Source of the DNA: Streptomyces halstedii
Lineage (GTDB): Bacteria > Actinomycetota > Actinomycetes > Streptomycetales > Streptomycetaceae
Assembly (NCBI GenBank): GCA_000720535.1
Contig: JOAZ01000009.1
Coordinates: 1 to 64,000, forward strand
Length of the DNA stretch: 64,000 bases
Direction: 5' to 3'
Shown: in pieces, positions 22,212-31,182 of the stretch
Layout: every line of letters begins with the position of its first letter
How positions within the stretch are numbered: position 1 is the first letter of the stretch
Program-made: the position numbers and the translations under genes
The notes under the pieces: model-generated
Databases searched by the model: none
What the model was told of the DNA's origin: nothing
Seen by the model: only the letters and a program-made list of their open reading frames with translations

Positions 22212-23711
22212 TCAGTGATTGCGCGGGAAGCCCAGGTCCACGCCGGCCGGGGCGTCGGCCGGGTCGGGCCAGCGGGTGGTGACGACCTTGCCCCGGGTGT
22301 AGAAGTGCACACCGTCGTTGCCGTAGATGTGGTGGTCGCCGAAGAGGGAGTCCTTCCAGCCGCCGAAGGAGTGGTAGCCCACGGGCACCGGGATCGGGAC
22401 GTTGACGCCGACCATCCCGGCCTCGACCTCCAGTTGGAAGCGCCGGGCCGCGCCGCCGTCGCGGGTGAAGATGGCGGTGCCGTTGCCGAACGGGGAGGCG
22501 TTCATGAGGGCGACGCCCTTCTCGTACGTCTCGACCCGCAGCACGCACAGCACCGGGCCGAAGATCTCGTCGCGGTAGGCGTCGGAGTCCGTCGAGACGT
22601 TGTCCAGGAGGGACAGGCCGATCCAGTGGCCGTCCTCGAAGCCCTCGACGGTGAACGCCGTGCCGTCCAGCACCACGTCCGCGCCCTGGGCGGCGGCGCC
22701 CTTGACGTACGAGGCGACCTTGTCGCGGTGGGCGGCCGTGATCAGCGGGCCCATCTCGGAGGCGGGGTCCGTGCCGGGGCCGATCGTGACCTGCTGGGCG
22801 CGCTCCTTGATCCGGGCCACCAGGTCGTCCGCGACCGAACCCACCGCGACCACCGCCGAGATGGCCATGCAGCGCTCGCCGGCGGAGCCGTACGCGGCCG
22901 AGACAGCGGCGTCGGCCGCGGCGTCCAGGTCCGCGTCCGGGAGGACCAGCATGTGGTTCTTCGCGCCGCCGAGCGCCTGGACACGCTTGCCGTTCGCGGA
23001 GGCGGTGGCGTGGATGTGGCGGGCGATCGGGGTGGAGCCCACGAAGGAGACGGCCGCGACATCGGGGTGGGCCAGCAGCGCCTCCACGGCGACCCTGTCT
23101 CCGTGGACGACGTTCAGGACGCCGTCGGGCAGGCCCGCCTCCGCCGCCAGCTCGGCCAGCAGGTTGGCGGCGGAGGGGTCCTTCTCGCTGGGCTTCAGCA
23201 CGAACGTGTTGCCGCACGCGACGGCCAGCGGGAACATCCACATCGGTACCATCGCCGGGAAGTTGAACGGGGTGATCCCCGCGACCACGCCGAGCGGCTG
23301 CCGGATCGAGGAGACGTCCACCCGGCTGGAGACCTCGGTGGACAGTTCGCCCTTGAGCTGGGTGGTGATCCCGCAGGCCAGCTCGACGATCTCCAGGCCG
23401 CGCGCGACCTCGCCGAGCGCGTCGGAGCGCACCTTGCCGTGCTCGGCGGTGATGAGTGCGGCGATCTCGTCGCGGTGGGCGTCCAGCAGCGCGCGGTACC
23501 GGAAGAGGACGGCCGTACGGGCGGAGAGCGAGGAGGTGCCCCAGGTGGCGTACGCGTCCTTCGCGGCGGCGACCGCGGTGGCCACCTCGTCCGGTGAGGC
23601 GAGGGCGACCTGGGTGGTGACGGCGCCGGTCGCGGGGTCGGTGACCGGGCCGTAGGTGCCCGACGTGCCCTCGACGGTCTTGCCACCGATCCAGTGGTTG
23701 AGGGTCTTCAT
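22212..23711 (-). CDS. mmsA: Methylmalonate-semialdehyde dehydrogenase (CoA-acylating)
   Basis: A 499-residue NAD-dependent aldehyde dehydrogenase. It turns malonate semialdehyde or methylmalonate semialdehyde plus CoA into acetyl-CoA or propionyl-CoA, the last step of inositol (IolA) or valine breakdown. Visible are the MmsA-type start MKTLNHWIGGKTVEGTSG, NFPAMVPMWMFPLAVACGNT, the QALGGAKNHMLVLPDADLD block with the general-base region, and the catalytic cysteine in GERCMAIS (about 280). The ATG at 23711 gives the family length. Its place at the 3' end of the iol genes supports an inositol role. Confidence 0.93.
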   Translation of the reverse strand: MKTLNHWIGGKTVEGTSGTYGPVTDPATGAVTTQVALASPDEVATAVAAAKDAYATWGTSSLSARTAVLFRYRALLDAHRDEIAALITAEHGKVRSDALGEVARGLEIVELACGITTQLKGELSTEVSSRVDVSSIRQPLGVVAGITPFNFPAMVPMWMFPLAVACGNTFVLKPSEKDPSAANLLAELAAEAGLPDGVLNVVHGDRVAVEALLAHPDVAAVSFVGSTPIARHIHATASANGKRVQALGGAKNHMLVLPDADLDAAADAAVSAAYGSAGERCMAISAVVAVGSVADDLVARIKERAQQVTIGPGTDPASEMGPLITAAHRDKVASYVKGAAAQGADVVLDGTAFTVEGFEDGHWIGLSLLDNVSTDSDAYRDEIFGPVLCVLRVETYEKGVALMNASPFGNGTAIFTRDGGAARRFQLEVEAGMVGVNVPIPVPVGYHSFGGWKDSLFGDHHIYGNDGVHFYTRGKVVTTRWPDPADAPAGVDLGFPRNH

Positions 23712-23814
23712 GGCTGGGCTCCTTCGAAGAGGGTGGCGGGGTCGGGGTTCGCCGGACACACGGGCGGCGGTCGGAGCGCGCCGCGTCGTTCACAGGTGGC
23801 GGCGTCTCCGTGTT

Positions 23815-25719
23815 TCACAGGTGGCGGCGCCGGGCCGCGATCTGCCGGTCGTACGTCTTCCTGGCCTCGGCGGCGGGCGGGCGGCTCGCGGTCTCGGCCA
23901 CGGGGACATCCCACCACGCCTGGGCCGGAGGGGGTCCTGACGCGGTGTCCGCCGTCTCGGTCTCGACGTGGACGCAGGTGGGACGGTCCGCGCCGCGCGC
24001 CTCGGTCAGGGCCTCGCGCAGGTCCCGTACGGTACGGGCGCGCAGCACCCGCATGCCGAGCGAGGCGGCGTTGGCGGCGAGATCGACGGGGAGCGGGAGG
24101 CCGGTGTAGGCGCCGTCCTGGTCGCGGTAGCGGTAGGCGGTGCCGAAGCGTTCGGCGCCGACCGACTCGGAGAGACCGCCGATGGACGCGTACCCGTGGT
24201 TCTGGAGGATGACCAGCTTGACCGGCAGCGCTTCCTGTACGGCGGTGACGATCTCGGTGGGGTTCATCAGATAGGTGCCGTCACCGACCAGTGCCCAGAC
24301 GGGGCGGCCGGGCTCGGCGAGCTGGACGCCCAGGGCGGCGGGGATCTCGTAGCCCATGCAGGAGTAGCCGTACTCGACGTGGTACTGGCGTGGGGAGCGC
24401 GCCCGCCACAGTTTGTGCAGGTCGCCGGGGAGCGAACCGGCCGCGTTGATCAGGATGTCGTCCTCGGTGACCAGGGCGTCCAGCAGGCCGAGCACCTGGG
24501 CCTGGGTGGGGCGGGCGTCCGGGTCGGGAGCGGCGAACGCGGCGTCCACGCGCCGTTCCCAGCGCTCCTTGGCGTCGGTGTACTCGGTCTCGTAGGCGGG
24601 GTCCACGCGGTACGCGGGCGCGTCGAGGGCGGCGCCGAGCGCTTCCAGGCAGCTGCGGGCGTCCCCGACGAGGGGGTGGGCGGCGAGCTTGTGGGCATCG
24701 AAGCCGGTGATGTTGAGGTTGAGGAAGCGGACGGCCGGGGCGGCGAAGAGGGTGCCGGAGGCGGTGGTGAAGTCCGTGTAACGGGTTCCGACGCCGATCA
24801 CCAGGTCCGCCCCACGGGCGAGGTCGTCGGCGGTGGCGGTGCCGGTGTGCCCGATGCCTCCGACGTCGGCCGGGTGGTCGTGGCGCAGCGAGCCCTTGCC
24901 TGCCTGGGTGGAGGCGACGGGGATGCGGGTGGCGGCGGCGAACGCGGCGAGGGTCTCCTCGGCGGCGCTGTGGTGGACGCCTCCGCCCGCGACGATCAGG
25001 GGGCGCCGTGCGGCGCGCACGGCCCGGACCGCCCGCGCCAGTTCGTCCGGGTCGGGGGCGGGCCTGCGGACGTGCCAGACCCGCTCGGTGAAGAACTCCG
25101 CCGGCCAGTCGTACGCCTCCGCCTGCACGTCCTGCGGCAGGGCGAGCGTGACCGCGCCGGTGGCCGCCGGGTCGGTGAGCGTACGCATCGCCTGGAGCGC
25201 GGCCGGGATCAGCGCCTCGGGGCGGGTGATCCGGTCGAAGTAGCGGGAGACGGGGCGCAGGCAGTCGTTCACCGAGACGTCGCCGGTGTGCGCCACTTCG
25301 AGCTGCTGGAGCACCGGGTCGGCGGGCCGGGTCGCGAAGGTGTCGCCGGGCAGCAGCAGCACCGGGAGGTGGTTGACGGTGGCGAGGGCGGCGCCGGTCA
25401 CGAGGTTGGTGGCGCCGGGGCCGATGGAGGTGGTCACGGCGTGTGCGGAGAGGCGGTTGGACTGGCGGGCGTATCCGACGGCCGCGTGGACCATGGCCTG
25501 TTCGCTGCGGCCCTGGTAGTACGGCATGGCGGGTCCGGCTTCGACGAGCGCCTGGCCGACACCGGCGACGTTGCCGTGGCCGAAGATGCCCCAGGTGGCG
25601 CCGATCAGCCGGTGGCGGCGGCCGTCGCGCTCGGTGTACTGGCGGGCCAGGAAGGTGATCAGCGCCTGGGCGGTCGTCATCCGGCGGGCGGGCGCCCGCG
25701 TACGTGCGGTGGTGGTCAC
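23815..25719 (-). CDS. iolD: 3D-(3,5/4)-trihydroxycyclohexane-1,2-dione hydrolase
   Basis: A 634-residue thiamine diphosphate enzyme that opens the ring of the inositol-derived diketone. Domain order: PYR domain with the catalytic glutamate region (YYQGRSEQAMVHAAVGYAR, about 75-95), a central domain (IVAGGGVHHSAAEETLAAF), and the PP domain with the cofactor motif ending GDGTYLMNPTEIVTAVQE and QNHGYASIGGLSES. GTG start at 25719 overlaps the iolB stop by four bases, with GGAGG upstream. Cytoplasmic. Confidence 0.94.
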   Translation of the reverse strand: MTTTARTRAPARRMTTAQALITFLARQYTERDGRRHRLIGATWGIFGHGNVAGVGQALVEAGPAMPYYQGRSEQAMVHAAVGYARQSNRLSAHAVTTSIGPGATNLVTGAALATVNHLPVLLLPGDTFATRPADPVLQQLEVAHTGDVSVNDCLRPVSRYFDRITRPEALIPAALQAMRTLTDPAATGAVTLALPQDVQAEAYDWPAEFFTERVWHVRRPAPDPDELARAVRAVRAARRPLIVAGGGVHHSAAEETLAAFAAATRIPVASTQAGKGSLRHDHPADVGGIGHTGTATADDLARGADLVIGVGTRYTDFTTASGTLFAAPAVRFLNLNITGFDAHKLAAHPLVGDARSCLEALGAALDAPAYRVDPAYETEYTDAKERWERRVDAAFAAPDPDARPTQAQVLGLLDALVTEDDILINAAGSLPGDLHKLWRARSPRQYHVEYGYSCMGYEIPAALGVQLAEPGRPVWALVGDGTYLMNPTEIVTAVQEALPVKLVILQNHGYASIGGLSESVGAERFGTAYRYRDQDGAYTGLPLPVDLAANAASLGMRVLRARTVRDLREALTEARGADRPTCVHVETETADTASGPPPAQAWWDVPVAETASRPPAAEARKTYDRQIAARRRHL

Positions 25720-26726
25720 CGGGTGGCCTCCGGATCCTGGGGTGCGGGCGTCGGGCCGGGAGACGGTCCGTACAGCGGGAGCCGGGGGTCCACGGGCAGG
25801 TCCGGCCAGGTGTCGCGGATCCAGCGGTGGTCCGGGTGGTCGCGGATCAGCCACTCGCGCTGCTCGCCGGGGCCCGCCATCACGTTCAGGTAGTAGAGGG
25901 TGCGGCCGGGCGGGGCGATGGACGGGCCGTGCCAGCCGTCCGGGATCAGGACAGCGTCCCCGGTGGCGACTTCGGCGAGCACGTCCGTACCGTCCGCCCG
26001 GGACGGCGACACGCGGTGGTAGCCGAGCCCGCCGCCTTCGACCTCGAAGTAGTAGATCTCCTCCAGCTCGGATTCGATGCCGGGGTGGTGCTCGTCGTGC
26101 TTGTGCGGGGGGTACGAGGACCAGTTGCCGCCGGGGGTCAGCACCTCGACAGCGATGAGCCGGTCACACACGAAAGTGTCGGCCGCCGCGAAGTTGTTGA
26201 CCTGCCGGGAGCAGTTCCCGGCACCTCGCAGCTCCACCGGAACCTCCGGCGCGGGGCCGTAGCGAGCGGGGAGTCTTCGCTCGCACTTCGCTCCTGCCAG
26301 GGCGAAGCGGCCGCCTGCGCCGGAGGCGATCTGGGCGCGGGTATCACGTGGCAGATAGGCGAAATCCGTGACCGAGCCGAACACGTCGTCCCTGCCCAGC
26401 AGTTCGAAGTCCGCATCTGCCGTCTGCACCGTACAGGCACCGGACAACGGCAGGACGATCCATTCGCTGTCACCGGTGACGAGGGTGTGAACACCGCCCG
26501 GCACCAGCTCCAGGACGCGCAGGCTCGACCGGTCCCATCCGGCGGTCTCCGGGGTGATGTCGAGGGCGTACGAGCCGCTCGCGGCCCGGCCGGCCGGCAG
26601 GTGGTGGTGGCGGCGGGCGGGGCTGCGGTGGGGGTCCCGGTGCCCGCTCCGGTCCGGGGGGCGGCCGGGGCCGGAGTCCGGGCCGAGGTCCGGGCTGCGG
26701 TGCTCGTGCTGGTCGCGCGTCGTCAT
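25716..26726 (-). CDS. iolB: 5-deoxy-glucuronate isomerase
   Basis: A 336-residue bicupin that isomerises 5-deoxy-glucuronate to 5-dehydro-2-deoxygluconate. The metal site is visible as PPHKHDEHHPGIESELEEIYY (written in pieces: HKHDEHH and ELEEIYY) and the later ATGDAVLIPDGWHGPSIAPP with the last histidine. The first 50 residues are an Arg/His/Pro-rich extension (HRSPDLGPDSGPGR) that the family does not normally have; the fold starts near ASGSYALDITPETAGW. An internal start is possible. Translationally coupled to iolD. Confidence 0.92.
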   Translation of the reverse strand: MTTRDQHEHRSPDLGPDSGPGRPPDRSGHRDPHRSPARRHHHLPAGRAASGSYALDITPETAGWDRSSLRVLELVPGGVHTLVTGDSEWIVLPLSGACTVQTADADFELLGRDDVFGSVTDFAYLPRDTRAQIASGAGGRFALAGAKCERRLPARYGPAPEVPVELRGAGNCSRQVNNFAAADTFVCDRLIAVEVLTPGGNWSSYPPHKHDEHHPGIESELEEIYYFEVEGGGLGYHRVSPSRADGTDVLAEVATGDAVLIPDGWHGPSIAPPGRTLYYLNVMAGPGEQREWLIRDHPDHRWIRDTWPDLPVDPRLPLYGPSPGPTPAPQDPEATR

Positions 26727-26759
26727 GGTGCCATCCCTACCCGTCTCCCCTCTCGTGTC

Positions 26760-26844
26760 TCCCGTTCCGCCGACTCCGTTCCCCGTCCCCCCGTCTTTCT
26801 CGCGTCTCCCGTTCTCCCGTTCTCCCGTTCCGCCGACTCCGTTC
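26760..26844. repeat. Pyrimidine-rich tract with 22 bp direct repeat
   Basis: The 178 bp gap between iolB and the aldolase gene is almost pure C/T on the plus strand (purine-rich on the transcribed strand). It holds a 22-base direct repeat (26760-26781 and 26823-26844, core CCGTTCCGCCGACTCCG) and three CCCGTTCT units. It separates two otherwise overlapping gene groups of the iol operon. Confidence 0.6.
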
Positions 26845-26904
26845 TTCCGTCTTCCGGCTCGCGGCCGTCCGCCCGGCGGTCCTGCGGTGCGTTCGCCCGG
26901 CGCG

Positions 26905-27795
26905 TCACAGCAGCCCGACCGCCGTGTCGACCGCGCCGGCCACGTCCCCGTCCGACGGATAGAGCAGCGAACGCCCGACGACCAGCCCGCGAACGGTCGG
27001 CAGGCGCAGGGCCGCACGCCACTTCTCGTACGCCTTGTCCAGGTCGTCCCCCACCTCGCCGCCCAGCAGGACGGCGGGCAGGGTCGAGGCCCGCATCACC
27101 CGGGCCATGTCGTCGGGGTCGTCGGTGACGGGGACCTTGAGCCAGGTGTACGCGGAGGTGCCGCCGAGGCCCGAGGCGACGGCGATCGAGGTGGTGACGG
27201 CGGCGGGTGTCAGATCGGTGCGGAGCCTGCCCTCGGTGCGGTGGCAGAGGAACGGTTCGACGAACACCGGCAGCCGGAGGGCCGCCATCTCGTCCACGGT
27301 ACGGGCGGCGGTGTGCAGGGTCTCCAGGGAGCCGGGGTCGCCTCGGTCGATCCGCAGCAGGAGCTTGCCCGCGTCGAAGTGCCGGTGCGCGAGGTCGGCG
27401 GGGCGGTGGCCGGTGAAGCGGTCGTCCATCTCGAAGGCGGCCCCGGCGAGGCCGCCCCGGTTCATCGAACCGATGACGATCTTGTCTTCCAGGGCGCCGA
27501 GCAGCAGCAGGTCCTCCAGGACGTCGGCACCGGCCAGCACGCCGTCGACGCCCGGCCGGGAGAGGGCCAGCCGGAGACGGCCCAACAGGTCGAAGCGGTC
27601 GGCCATGGCGTACGCGTCGTCACCGACCGCGAGCGCGCCGCGTGCCGGATGGTCGGCGGCGATGATCATCAGCCGTCCGGAGGGGCCGATCAGGGGGCGT
27701 CGGCGGCGGGCGTCGGCAGCCTCGGCGACCGCCTCGGGGCGGTGGGCCCGGAGGCGGACCAGGTCGGCGAGGGTGTCGGCGGCGGGGGCACTCAC
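26905..27795 (-). CDS. Aldolase-type (beta/alpha)8 protein of the inositol cluster
   Basis: A 296-residue class I aldolase-like barrel of the Cgl0159/DeoC-LacD-like type found in actinobacterial iol clusters. Markers are RLMIIAADHPARGALAVGDD near the start, DGVLAGADVLEDLLLLGAL, IDRGDPGSLETLHTAA, and the predicted Schiff-base lysine in TSAYTWLKVPVTDDP. It probably splits 2-deoxy-5-keto-gluconate 6-phosphate into dihydroxyacetone phosphate and malonate semialdehyde (the IolJ step); this is inferred from context. GTG start overlaps the iolC stop (GTGA). Confidence 0.82.
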   Translation of the reverse strand: MSAPAADTLADLVRLRAHRPEAVAEAADARRRRPLIGPSGRLMIIAADHPARGALAVGDDAYAMADRFDLLGRLRLALSRPGVDGVLAGADVLEDLLLLGALEDKIVIGSMNRGGLAGAAFEMDDRFTGHRPADLAHRHFDAGKLLLRIDRGDPGSLETLHTAARTVDEMAALRLPVFVEPFLCHRTEGRLRTDLTPAAVTTSIAVASGLGGTSAYTWLKVPVTDDPDDMARVMRASTLPAVLLGGEVGDDLDKAYEKWRAALRLPTVRGLVVGRSLLYPSDGDVAGAVDTAVGLL

Positions 27796-28958
27796 GCGAC
27801 GGCCTCCGACGAACCGGAAGCCCCTGCCGCCGGCCCTGGCGAACCGGAGGTGGGGGCAGCCGTGTCCGGCGAACCAGGAGCGGAAGCCGCCGTTCCGGGC
27901 GAACCGGAAGCCGGGGCCGCTGCCCGCTCCGCCGGGACGGTGCCTTCGGTGAGGGCCTGTTCGACCTCGTGGGGGAAGGGCATCGCGGACGAACAGGCGA
28001 GGCGGGAGGCGACGATGGCGCCGGCGGCGTTCGCGTACCGCATGATGCGCGCGGTCTCCCAGCCGGCCAGCAGACCGTGGCAGAGGGCGCCGCCGAACGC
28101 GTCCCCCGCGCCCAGCCCGTTGACCACGTCCACCGGCAGGGGCGGGATCTCGGCCGTGGTGCCGTCCCGGTGTACGGCGAGGACACCGGCGGGGCCCCGC
28201 TTGACGACGGCGAGCTCCACCCCGGCGGCCAGCAGGGCGCGGGCGGCGGCGTACGGTTCGCGTTCGCCGGTGGCTACCTCGCACTCGTCCACGTTGCCGA
28301 CCGCGACCGTGGCGTGGGCGAGCGCCTCCCGGTAGTGGGCGGAAGCCGGGGAGGTGGTCGCCGTGGCGCCGCTCCGGCTCGCGTCGGGCCAGAACATCGG
28401 GCGCCAGTCGAGGTCGAAGACGGTGGCCCGTGGGGACACCGCCCCAGTGGACTCCGGGCCTGCGGACACCGGGCCTGCGGCGCTGCGGGCGCGGAGGGCG
28501 GTGAGGGTCGCGGTGCGGCTGGGTTCCGCGCACAGCCCGGTGCCGGTCATCCAGAAGACCCGGGCCGCGCCGACCGCTTCCAGGTCGAGTTCATGGCCGT
28601 GGATCTCCAGGTCGGGTGCCGTGGGCTGCCGGTAGAAGTAGAGGGGGAAATCGTCCGGGGGGAAGATCTCGCAGAAGGTGACCGGTGTCGGGTACTCCGC
28701 GACGGGCGTCACCCACCGGTCGTCCACCCCGAACTCCTTCAGGGCACTGTGCAGGTAGTCGGCGAAGGGGTCGCTGCCGGTCCGGGTGATCACGGCCGCG
28801 CGTCGGCCCAGCCGCGCGGCGGCCACGGCGACGTTGGAGGGCGAACCGCCGAGGAACTTCCCGAAGGTCTCGACGCGGGCCAGCGGCACACCGGTCTGCA
28901 AGGGGTAGATGTCCACCCCGATCCGGCCCATGGTGATCACGTCGTACGGCTCAGGCAT
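27792..28958 (-). CDS. iolC: 5-dehydro-2-deoxygluconokinase
   Basis: A 388-residue PfkB-family sugar kinase. It has the N-terminal DVITMGRIGVDIYP, the substrate motif FGKFLGGSPSNVAVAAARLG and the catalytic VNGLGAGDAFGGALCHGLL (about 280-298). Start at 28958 chosen because GAAGGG lies eight bases upstream; the ATG at 28964 lies almost within that sequence. The last 40 residues are an unusual tail of about five SGSPxxAA units, encoded by GC-rich tandem repeats at 27800-27920, absent from typical IolC. First gene of the minus-strand iol operon. Confidence 0.92.
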   Translation of the reverse strand: MPEPYDVITMGRIGVDIYPLQTGVPLARVETFGKFLGGSPSNVAVAAARLGRRAAVITRTGSDPFADYLHSALKEFGVDDRWVTPVAEYPTPVTFCEIFPPDDFPLYFYRQPTAPDLEIHGHELDLEAVGAARVFWMTGTGLCAEPSRTATLTALRARSAAGPVSAGPESTGAVSPRATVFDLDWRPMFWPDASRSGATATTSPASAHYREALAHATVAVGNVDECEVATGEREPYAAARALLAAGVELAVVKRGPAGVLAVHRDGTTAEIPPLPVDVVNGLGAGDAFGGALCHGLLAGWETARIMRYANAAGAIVASRLACSSAMPFPHEVEQALTEGTVPAERAAAPASGSPGTAASAPGSPDTAAPTSGSPGPAAGASGSSEAVA

Positions 28959-29016
28959 ATCCATCCCTTCGACCGGCCCCCAGGTCTAGCCCTACCCAGG
29001 AAGACTGTCAACACTT

Positions 29017-29026
29017 TGTCCGGACA
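29017..29026. promoter_or_regulatory. Candidate operator between iolC and the isomerase gene
   Basis: A perfect ten-base palindrome, TGTCCGGACA, with flanking TT and TG, is centred in the 128 bp divergent gap. The sequence fits GntR- or ROK-type operators. No inositol regulator gene lies nearby, so it must be encoded elsewhere. A possible -35 TTGACA is at 29051-29056. Confidence 0.45.
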
Positions 29027-29086
29027 TGCGGAGGATCCCTTGGCACGCCCTTGACACCCCCTCAAGGGGGCGGAAGGGTGGGCGAT

Positions 29087-30013
29087 ATGACCTCCTTCGC
29101 ACCCTCTCCGACCGGCATCCGTATCGGCTCGGCACCCGACTCGTGGGGGGTGTGGTTCCCCGACGACCCTCGGCAGGTGCCCTGGGAACGCTTCCTGGAC
29201 GAGGTCTCCGAGGCGGGCTACGCGTGGATCGAGCTCGGCCCGTACGGCTATCTGCCGACCGACCCCGCCCGGCTCCGGGACGAGACCGCCCGGCGGGGCC
29301 TCTCCGTCTCCGCGGGGACCGTCTTCACGGGATTGCACCACGGCCCCGGTGTCTGGGACCGGACCTGGGCGCATGTCGCCGACAACGCGGCACTCGCCCA
29401 GGCCGTGGGAGCCGAACATCTGGTGGTCATCCCGGCGTTCTGGCGTGACGACAAGACGGGTGAGGTGCTGGAGGACCGTACGCTCACGGCCGCCCAGTGG
29501 CACGACCTCACCACCCAGACGGAGCGGCTGGCCCGCGAGGTGCGGGAGCGCTACAGGCTACGGGTCGTGGTGCACCCGCACGCCGATACGCACATCGCCG
29601 GCGAGGAGGACGTCAACCGCTTCCTCGACGCCACCGACCCGGAGCTGGTCTCGCTCTGCCTCGACACCGGCCACTACGCGTACTGCGGCGGGGACAGCGT
29701 GAAGCTCATCGAGACCTACGGCGAACGCATCGGCTATCTGCACCTCAAGCAGGTCGATCCTGAGATCCTGGCCGATGTCGTGGCGAACGGGGTGCCGTTC
29801 GGCCCGGCGGTGGCGCGCGGGGTGATGTGTGAGCCTCCCGGCGGAGTGCCCGCGCTGGAACCGGTCCTGGACGCCGCACGCGCCCTGGGACGGGACCTGT
29901 TCGCCGTCGTCGAGCAGGACATGTACCCCTGTCCGCCCGACAAGCCGCTGCCCATCGCCCGCCGCACCCGTGCGTTCCTCCGCTCCTGCGGCCCCGCCCG
30001 CCCCACCGCCTGA
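29087..30013 (+). CDS. Sugar phosphate isomerase/epimerase, IolE/IolH-type
   Basis: A 308-residue TIM-barrel protein of the xylose-isomerase-like group. It has IGSAPDSWGVWFPDDP at the start, as in inosose dehydratases, EVSEAGYAWIELGPYGYLP, metal ligands in VVHPHADTHIA, SLCLDTGHYAYCGGD, and GYLHLKQVDP. Its position, divergent from iolC, makes 2-keto-myo-inositol dehydratase (IolE) the most likely role; IolH is the alternative. Start at 29087 chosen for GGAAGGG upstream. No inositol dehydrogenase is in this cluster. Confidence 0.82.
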   Translation: MTSFAPSPTGIRIGSAPDSWGVWFPDDPRQVPWERFLDEVSEAGYAWIELGPYGYLPTDPARLRDETARRGLSVSAGTVFTGLHHGPGVWDRTWAHVADNAALAQAVGAEHLVVIPAFWRDDKTGEVLEDRTLTAAQWHDLTTQTERLAREVRERYRLRVVVHPHADTHIAGEEDVNRFLDATDPELVSLCLDTGHYAYCGGDSVKLIETYGERIGYLHLKQVDPEILADVVANGVPFGPAVARGVMCEPPGGVPALEPVLDAARALGRDLFAVVEQDMYPCPPDKPLPIARRTRAFLRSCGPARPTA

Positions 30014-30062
30014 CCCGAGCCCGCCGATCACCGGGCCACCGGGCCGTGGGGCTGTGGGCCGC

Positions 30063-31127
30063 TCAGTCCTCCTCCGTGGGCCGTTGTGCCGGGTCGATGA
30101 CCGTGACGCCCGCGCCGGGGGCCGTGCCCATGGCCGCCAGTGCCGCCGGGGCGGCGTCGAGGGTGATCGTGGAGGTCACCAGCAGATCGGGCCGTAGGGT
30201 CCCGGTCCGGACCATGTCCATCATCGGCGGATAGTCGTGGGCGGCCATGCCGTGGCTGCCGAGGATCTCCAGCTCCAGGCCGATCACCCGGGCCATCGGC
30301 ACGACCGTCTCGCCCGCCGCCGCCGGCAGCAGGCCGACCTGGACGTGGCGGCCCTGGCGCCGCAAGCCGTCCACCGATGCCGCGCAGGTCGCCGGGGAGC
30401 CCAGCGCGTCGAGCGACAGGTGGGCACCGCCGCCGGTCAGGTCGCGTATCGCCGTGACCGGTCCGGCCGGGTGCGCCGAGGCGTCCACGCACTCCGCGGC
30501 GCCGAACGCCTTCGCCAGCTCCAGGGCGCCCGGCGAGACGTCCACCGCCACGACCCGGGCGCCGGCGGCGGCCGCGATCATCACGGCGGAGAGTCCGACC
30601 CCTCCGCAGCCGTGCACGGCCACCCACTCCCCCGGCGCGACCCTGCCCTGGCCCACCACGGCCCGGAAAGCCGTGGCGAAGCGACAGCCGAGCCCCGCGG
30701 CGGTGGCGAACGACAACTCCTTGGGCACCGCGACCAGATTGACGTCGGCCTGCTCGATCGCCACGAACTCGGCGAAGGAGCCCCAGTCGGTGAAGCCGGG
30801 CTGGGTCTGCCGCTCGCACACCTGCTGCGCCCCCCCGGCGCAGGCGGCGCACCGGCCGCAGGCGCAGACGAAGGGAACGGTGACCCGGTCACCCGGCCGC
30901 CAGTTGCGGACGTCCGGTCCCACCGCCTCCACCACGCCGGCCAGTTCATGGCCGGGCACGTGCGGGAGGACGATGTCCGGGTCGTGCCCCTTCCAGCCGT
31001 GCCAGTCGCTCCGGCACAGCCCGGTCGCCCCGACCCGGATCACCGCTCCCGCCGTGGACGGGGTGGGGTCCGGCACCTCCCGGACCCGGGCCTCCCGGCC
31101 GAACTCCTCGAACACCACGGCCCGCAT
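30063..31127 (-). CDS. Zinc-dependent alcohol dehydrogenase
   Basis: A 354-residue medium-chain dehydrogenase/reductase. Catalytic zinc ligands are in [10 protein letters not shown] and [12 protein letters not shown]; the structural zinc site is the four-cysteine loop [18 protein letters not shown]. The NAD(P) Rossmann motif is [12 protein letters not shown] (about 174-185). The acidic end of the second strand (VVAVDVSP) favours NAD. Substrate unknown. GGGGAGG precedes the ATG. Convergent with the isomerase gene. Confidence 0.88.
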   Translation of the reverse strand: MRAVVFEEFGREARVREVPDPTPSTAGAVIRVGATGLCRSDWHGWKGHDPDIVLPHVPGHELAGVVEAVGPDVRNWRPGDRVTVPFVCACGRCAACAGGAQQVCERQTQPGFTDWGSFAEFVAIEQADVNLVAVPKELSFATAAGLGCRFATAFRAVVGQGRVAPGEWVAVHGCGGVGLSAVMIAAAAGARVVAVDVSPGALELAKAFGAAECVDASAHPAGPVTAIRDLTGGGAHLSLDALGSPATCAASVDGLRRQGRHVQVGLLPAAAGETVVPMARVIGLELEILGSHGMAAHDYPPMMDMVRTGTLRPDLLVTSTITLDAAPAALAAMGTAPGAGVTVIDPAQRPTEED

Positions 31128-31182
31128 CGGCTCCGCCTCCCCTGGATCGGCTCTCGGATGGATCGGCTCGGATCCGGTGAAT

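Noticed and set aside
23968-25893. 641-codon plus-strand frame opposite iolD
   Set aside because: Shadow frame; iolD has all thiamine-enzyme motifs on the minus strand.
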